This document shows, one piece after another, positions 6,246 through 8,644 of a stretch of 8,644 nucleotides of DNA. The notes beneath the pieces were generated by a model. It was not told where the DNA came from. It saw only the letters and a program-made list of their open reading frames with translations, and did no database searches. A program made the position numbers and the translations under genes. This DNA is from Saprospiraceae bacterium (lineage in GTDB: Bacteria; Bacteroidota; Bacteroidia; Chitinophagales; Saprospiraceae), in assembly GCA_014379065.1 (NCBI GenBank), contig JACMMM010000431.1:1-8644 (forward strand), read 5' to 3'. Position 1 is the stretch's first letter, and each line of letters begins with the position of its first letter.

Positions 6246-6831
6246 TGAGTGTTTTCCCAATAAATCCCAAGATCTCTTCGCGCCCGGTGCGCCTTTCGGC
6301 TGAGGTGATAAAGTAAGTGGGCAAAGTTTCCCAAGATTCGGAAAGTTTGCCCAAAAACGCAGCAATATTTGCTTCCAATTGTGGCTTTCCGATGCGATCG
6401 GTCTTGGTGAATGCGATGACAAAAGGCACCTGCATTTCACCCAGGCTGTTTAAGAAATCGAGATCAATCTTCGTGGGGGAAATGTTTGAGTCAATCAGGA
6501 CAAAAGCGCAGCTCAATTCTTCGCGACGGGCAAAATAGCCGTTGATCAAGTTGCCCAAGCCCTTGCGATCTCCTTTCGATACCCTGGCGTATCCATAGCC
6601 TGGAAGATCTACCAGATGCCACAACTTATTGATCAAGAAGAAATTGAGCAACCGTGTTTTACCCGGCGTGCCCGACACTTTTGCAAGACCCTTGCGGGCG
6701 GTAAGCATATTGATCAACGAAGATTTGCCCACGTTGGAACGCCCGATAAAGGCAAACTCCGGCGGCCCGCCTTTCGGGCAAGCACTTTCTTTCGGGTAAC
6801 TGGCTACAAAGTCTGCGCTGTTGATTTCCAT
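6232..6831 (-). CDS. engB: Ribosome-biogenesis GTPase EngB/YihA (YsxC)
   Basis: A 199-residue TRAFAC-class GTPase whose homologues bind the large ribosomal subunit late in assembly and are usually essential. All G motifs are visible. G1 is GRSNVGKSS (30-38). The switch I threonine lies in GTPGKTR (54-60). G3 is DLPGYGYA (75-82), G4 is TKTD (142-145) and G5 is ITSAE (175-179). The length is typical. ATG6831 is chosen over the longer frame to 6894 because the family begins near MEINSADFV, and because the promoter -7 box (6875-6882) lies inside that extension, so the longer form would start upstream of the mRNA. The last residues, RTLD, and the TGA come from a 14-bp repeat unit. It heads a probable operon with the acyltransferase and Smr genes and is divergent from the outer-membrane protein gene. 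Confidence 0.96.
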   Translation of the reverse strand: MEINSADFVASYPKESACPKGGPPEFAFIGRSNVGKSSLINMLTARKGLAKVSGTPGKTRLLNFFLINKLWHLVDLPGYGYARVSKGDRKGLGNLINGYFARREELSCAFVLIDSNISPTKIDLDFLNSLGEMQVPFVIAFTKTDRIGKPQLEANIAAFLGKLSESWETLPTYFITSAERRTGREEILGFIGKTLRTLD

Positions 6832-6874
6832 AATTCGGGCCGCCTTCGGCAAGGCTATGGCGACTAATGGGTGG

Positions 6875-6909
6875 CAAAGGTAGAAACTTACCATCTATCT
6901 GTTCTCAAA
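6875..6909 (-). promoter_or_regulatory. Bacteroidota-type promoter of engB
   Basis: On the minus strand TTTG (6909-6906) and TACCTTTG (6882-6875) are spaced by 23 bases, matching the TTTG / TAnnTTTG pattern of this phylum. Transcription would begin at about 6868-6870, giving a 5' leader of just under 40 bases before ATG6831. The -7 region TTTCTACCTTTGC is identical to that of the ffs promoter. Confidence 0.65.
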
Positions 6910-7029
6910 CAGTTAAGCCCCTTGTTACCAAACGGTTAATCCATGCTACTCCAGGCAACGGAGCACAAGAAGTGTCAAACAAGGCCGTTTATGCGTCAAA
7001 ATCTTCCAACCCATACATTCGCATACAAC

Positions 7030-7659
7030 ATGAAAAATCTAATTTTTGCAATCCTCGCTATCTTCCTTGCCAACACCGCTCAAGCTCAATTTTTCGGCCT
7101 TGGCCTGAAAGCTGGCCTCAACACACAGATCAACCACCCAGACGATATCACGATAGGTAACGGTGGTGATCCCAAGCTCGATTTTGGTGTGGACGGTCGA
7201 AATTTTGGCACCCAGTTTGGCGGTTACATGCGGTTTGGCAACAAATTTTTCGTCCAGCCAGAAGTGCTGTTCAACTCCAACAAAATAGACTACAAAATCG
7301 GCGAATCCGGTGTCGGAGAGGTCATCAAAAATGAAAAGTACCAATACCTCGACATCCCAGTCTTGATGGGCGTGAAACTTGGCCCATTGCGTTTGCAGGC
7401 AGGCCCAGTGAGCCACTATTTTCTTAAGTCAACTTCTGAACTCACTGATTTTGATGGCTACGAAGCCCGTTTCAAACAAATGACCTGGGGCTGGCAGGGC
7501 GGCTTGAACGTTGGTTTCAAACGCATCTCGCTCGATTTCCGATATGAAGGCAACTTTAGCAAACAAGGTGACCACATTACCTTCTTCGGCGATCAATACC
7601 ACTTCAGCAATACGCCAGCACGATTTATTGTAGGATTGAATTTTGCCCTTATAAAATAG
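7030..7659 (+). CDS. Outer-membrane beta-barrel protein, PorT-like family
   Basis: A 209-residue protein of the small outer-membrane beta-barrel type common in Bacteroidota. Residues 1-19 are a signal peptide (MKNLIFAILAIFLANTAQA|Q). The mature chain alternates strands such as LGLKAGLNTQ, GGYMRFGNKFFVQPEVLF, YLDIPVLMGVKLGPLRLQAG, GWQGGLNVGFKRISLDFRYE and FIVGLNFAL, as expected for an 8- to 10-strand barrel. The YLDIPVLMG block is typical of the family. ATG7030 is chosen because the signal peptide begins there; a longer frame to 6943 would add 29 residues with no export character. A hairpin at 7689-7725 follows the stop. Its partner or ligand is unknown. The PorT relationship is to the family only and does not prove a role in type IX secretion. 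Confidence 0.88.
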   Translation: MKNLIFAILAIFLANTAQAQFFGLGLKAGLNTQINHPDDITIGNGGDPKLDFGVDGRNFGTQFGGYMRFGNKFFVQPEVLFNSNKIDYKIGESGVGEVIKNEKYQYLDIPVLMGVKLGPLRLQAGPVSHYFLKSTSELTDFDGYEARFKQMTWGWQGGLNVGFKRISLDFRYEGNFSKQGDHITFFGDQYHFSNTPARFIVGLNFALIK

Positions 7660-7688
7660 GAAACCCTGCATCAAAACACGTATTCAGT

Positions 7689-7725
7689 ACAAGAGCCACT
7701 TCGATCAATTCGGGGTGGCTCTTGT
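7689..7725 (+). terminator. Hairpin after the outer-membrane protein gene, probable terminator
   Basis: ACAAGAGCCAC (7689-7699) pairs perfectly with GTGGCTCTTGT (7715-7725). It continues inward through two G-U pairs and a CGA/TCG segment to a 5-base loop (TCAAT), for 16 pairs in all. It lies 30 bases after the stop. No clean U-tract follows (CGTGTTAG), so termination is less certain than folding. TTCGGGGTGGCTC in its 3' arm is identical to that of the terminator at 869-907. Confidence 0.6.
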
Positions 7726-7740
7726 CGTGTTAGTAGAAAA

Positions 7741-7792
7741 AAGAAGGAACAATCAAAGTCGGGATAACTGTTATGAAAGAAGGGGCAATCAA
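7741..7792. repeat. Imperfect 16-base direct repeat in the convergent gap
   Basis: AAGAAGGAACAATCAA (7741-7756) and AAGAAGGGGCAATCAA (7777-7792) match at 14 of 16 positions and start 36 bases apart. No gene, promoter or hairpin explains them. They lie between the outer-membrane protein terminator and the 90-bp palindrome. Chance similarity of A/G-rich DNA cannot be excluded. Confidence 0.4.
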
Positions 7793-7840
7793 TTCTAGTC
7801 AGAATGGCTTTTTTTGGTCTACTGAGCACCCAAGCCCAGC

Positions 7841-7930
7841 GTGTCATCCAGAGCGCAGCGAAGGATCTGCCCAGAGGTAAATGTGAGTGCAAGCACTAGC
7901 GCAGATCCTTCGCTGCGCTCAGGATGACAC
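7841..7930. repeat. REP-like 90-bp palindromic element
   Basis: Two 30-base arms (7841-7870 and 7901-7930) are inverted copies with one difference (A at 7850 where symmetry predicts T), around a 30-base centre. That centre holds a small AGTGC-AA-GCACT palindrome (7886-7897). The arm core GAGCGCAGCGAAGGATCTG is of a kind I recognise from many environmental Bacteroidota genomes, where it is often mistranslated as RSFAALRMT-like peptides. The right arm overlaps the 3' end and stop codon of the glycosyltransferase gene. Confidence 0.85.
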
Positions 7931-8644
7931 CCACTCTTGAGGCCTCACGCTACCATGCACAGCCTTCAGCGCCTCATACACCTCCGCCGCCGCCCTGTCC
8001 CAACTAAACTTCTCGCGCTGTACGCGCCCTTTTTCCACCAATTTTTGCGCAAAATCCTGATCCCCCCAAAGTTTTTCCAAACCCTCAGCGATGGCCATTT
8101 CTAAAAGCGGATCCACTAACAGCGCCGCGTCGCCCGCGATTTCTGGGAGGCAGGTAGCGTTTGCTGCCAACACAGGCGTGTCGCAGTGCATGGCTTCGAG
8201 CATGGGTAGCCCAAAACCTTCGCTGAGCGAGAGGTAAGTCAGGGCGGTGGCAGCGGCTGTCAAAAGTGCCAGATCTTCCTCTGAGACATAGCCGAGGAAA
8301 TGGATGTCTACGTGGTGTGCGGCTTGTTCATAAGCCGAGCGGACTTCGCCCGTTTGCCAAGCAAAACGACCTGCCATCAGGAGTTTCAGCGGCGTGGATG
8401 TTTTTGTTTTGAAAAGATCAAAAGCGCGGATCAGGCGTGGGATGTTTTTGCGCGGGTGGATAGCTCCAGCATAGAAAAAATATGGTTTGCCTTCAGAAAA
8501 TTTTTCTCTAACCGCCTGTTTGTCAGCCTCGTTCAAAGGGCGAAATCCTTCTCGGCAACCGTTGTAAACGGTTGAAATCTTCTCCAAAGCAATGCCGCAG
8601 GTTTGAGCGATGTCTTGCCGCACATATTCCGAGACCGTCAGCAC
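7919..8644 (-). CDS. GT4-family (GT-B) glycosyltransferase, N-terminal part outside the window
   Basis: The visible 242 codons (241 residues and the stop) are the C-terminal half of a retaining GT-B glycosyltransferase. Such enzymes transfer a sugar from a nucleotide donor in capsule, O-antigen or other glycan assembly. The interdomain segment VSEYVRQDI is followed by FFYAGAIHPRKNIPRLIRAF, the start of the Rossmann-like donor domain with its Arg-Lys phosphate-binding pair (R65, K66). The EX7E motif is EGFGLPMLE (142-150), and PVLAANATCLPEIAGDAALL completes the donor pocket. The first visible codon is GTG, most likely an internal valine, because about 150 N-terminal residues are missing. The final VSS and the TGA lie in the right arm of the 90-bp palindrome. 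Sugar and acceptor cannot be told from this part. Confidence 0.9.
   Translation of the reverse strand: MLTVSEYVRQDIAQTCGIALEKISTVYNGCREGFRPLNEADKQAVREKFSEGKPYFFYAGAIHPRKNIPRLIRAFDLFKTKTSTPLKLLMAGRFAWQTGEVRSAYEQAAHHVDIHFLGYVSEEDLALLTAAATALTYLSLSEGFGLPMLEAMHCDTPVLAANATCLPEIAGDAALLVDPLLEMAIAEGLEKLWGDQDFAQKLVEKGRVQREKFSWDRAAAEVYEALKAVHGSVRPQEWVSS

Noticed and set aside
6117..6440. A 107-residue minus-strand reading frame spanning the 14-bp repeat array
   Set aside because: It is an out-of-frame reading of the engB 3' end and the repeat units.
7014..7021. TACATTCG as a promoter -7 box for the outer-membrane protein gene
   Set aside because: It has one mismatch to TAnnTTTG and only a weak -33 match, and it would start transcription almost at the ATG. 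This is too weak to call.
7671..7892. A 73-residue minus-strand reading frame containing RSFAALWMTR
   Set aside because: It is the translation of one arm of the palindromic element plus terminator DNA. Such RSFAALRMT-like peptides are well-known repeat artefacts.

Overview
The window looks like ordinary chromosomal DNA from a member of the Bacteroidota, probably of the Saprospiria (Haliscomenobacter/Lewinella-like). The phylum call rests on three things in the sequence: a secreted protein ending in a type IX secretion (Por) sorting domain, Bacteroidota-type promoter -7 boxes (TAnnTTTG), and a PorT-like small outer-membrane beta-barrel protein. The class-level call is inference from the general look of the proteins. 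No phage, transposase, CRISPR array, tRNA or rRNA was seen.

Layout, left to right. Positions 1-60 hold only a small AT-rich palindrome. A Bacteroidota promoter at about 77-89 drives a small SRP RNA (ffs, about 91-176), and a transaldolase/fructose-6-phosphate aldolase gene (193-855, +) starts only about 16 bases after it. A minus-strand gene for a small exported T9SS cargo protein (932-1735) follows, with its terminator at about 869-907. Divergent from it is an unrecognised 480-residue helical protein (1843-3285, +). Next come three minus-strand genes that probably form an operon read right to left: engB/yihA (6831-6232), a PlsB-like glycerolipid acyltransferase (6133-4397) and an Smr-domain protein (4358-3318). 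Divergent from engB is an outer-membrane beta-barrel protein (7030-7659, +). The window ends in the C-terminal part of a GT4-type glycosyltransferase (8644-7919, -), which runs off the right edge.

The proteins have mostly housekeeping roles: SRP-dependent targeting, pentose-phosphate metabolism, ribosome assembly, phospholipid synthesis, envelope and glycan functions. I do not see a new multi-gene system.

The most unusual content is a set of short repeat elements touching the genes. A 97-bp palindrome of 14-bp (2 x 7) units lies between engB and plsB and supplies the engB stop codon. Four TTGARGG-type heptads sit in frame inside plsB, between conserved acyltransferase blocks. A second, unrelated 90-bp palindrome supplies the last codons and the stop of the glycosyltransferase. 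Two terminator hairpins at opposite ends of the window share a 13-base core, and the ffs and engB promoters share a 13-base -7 region.
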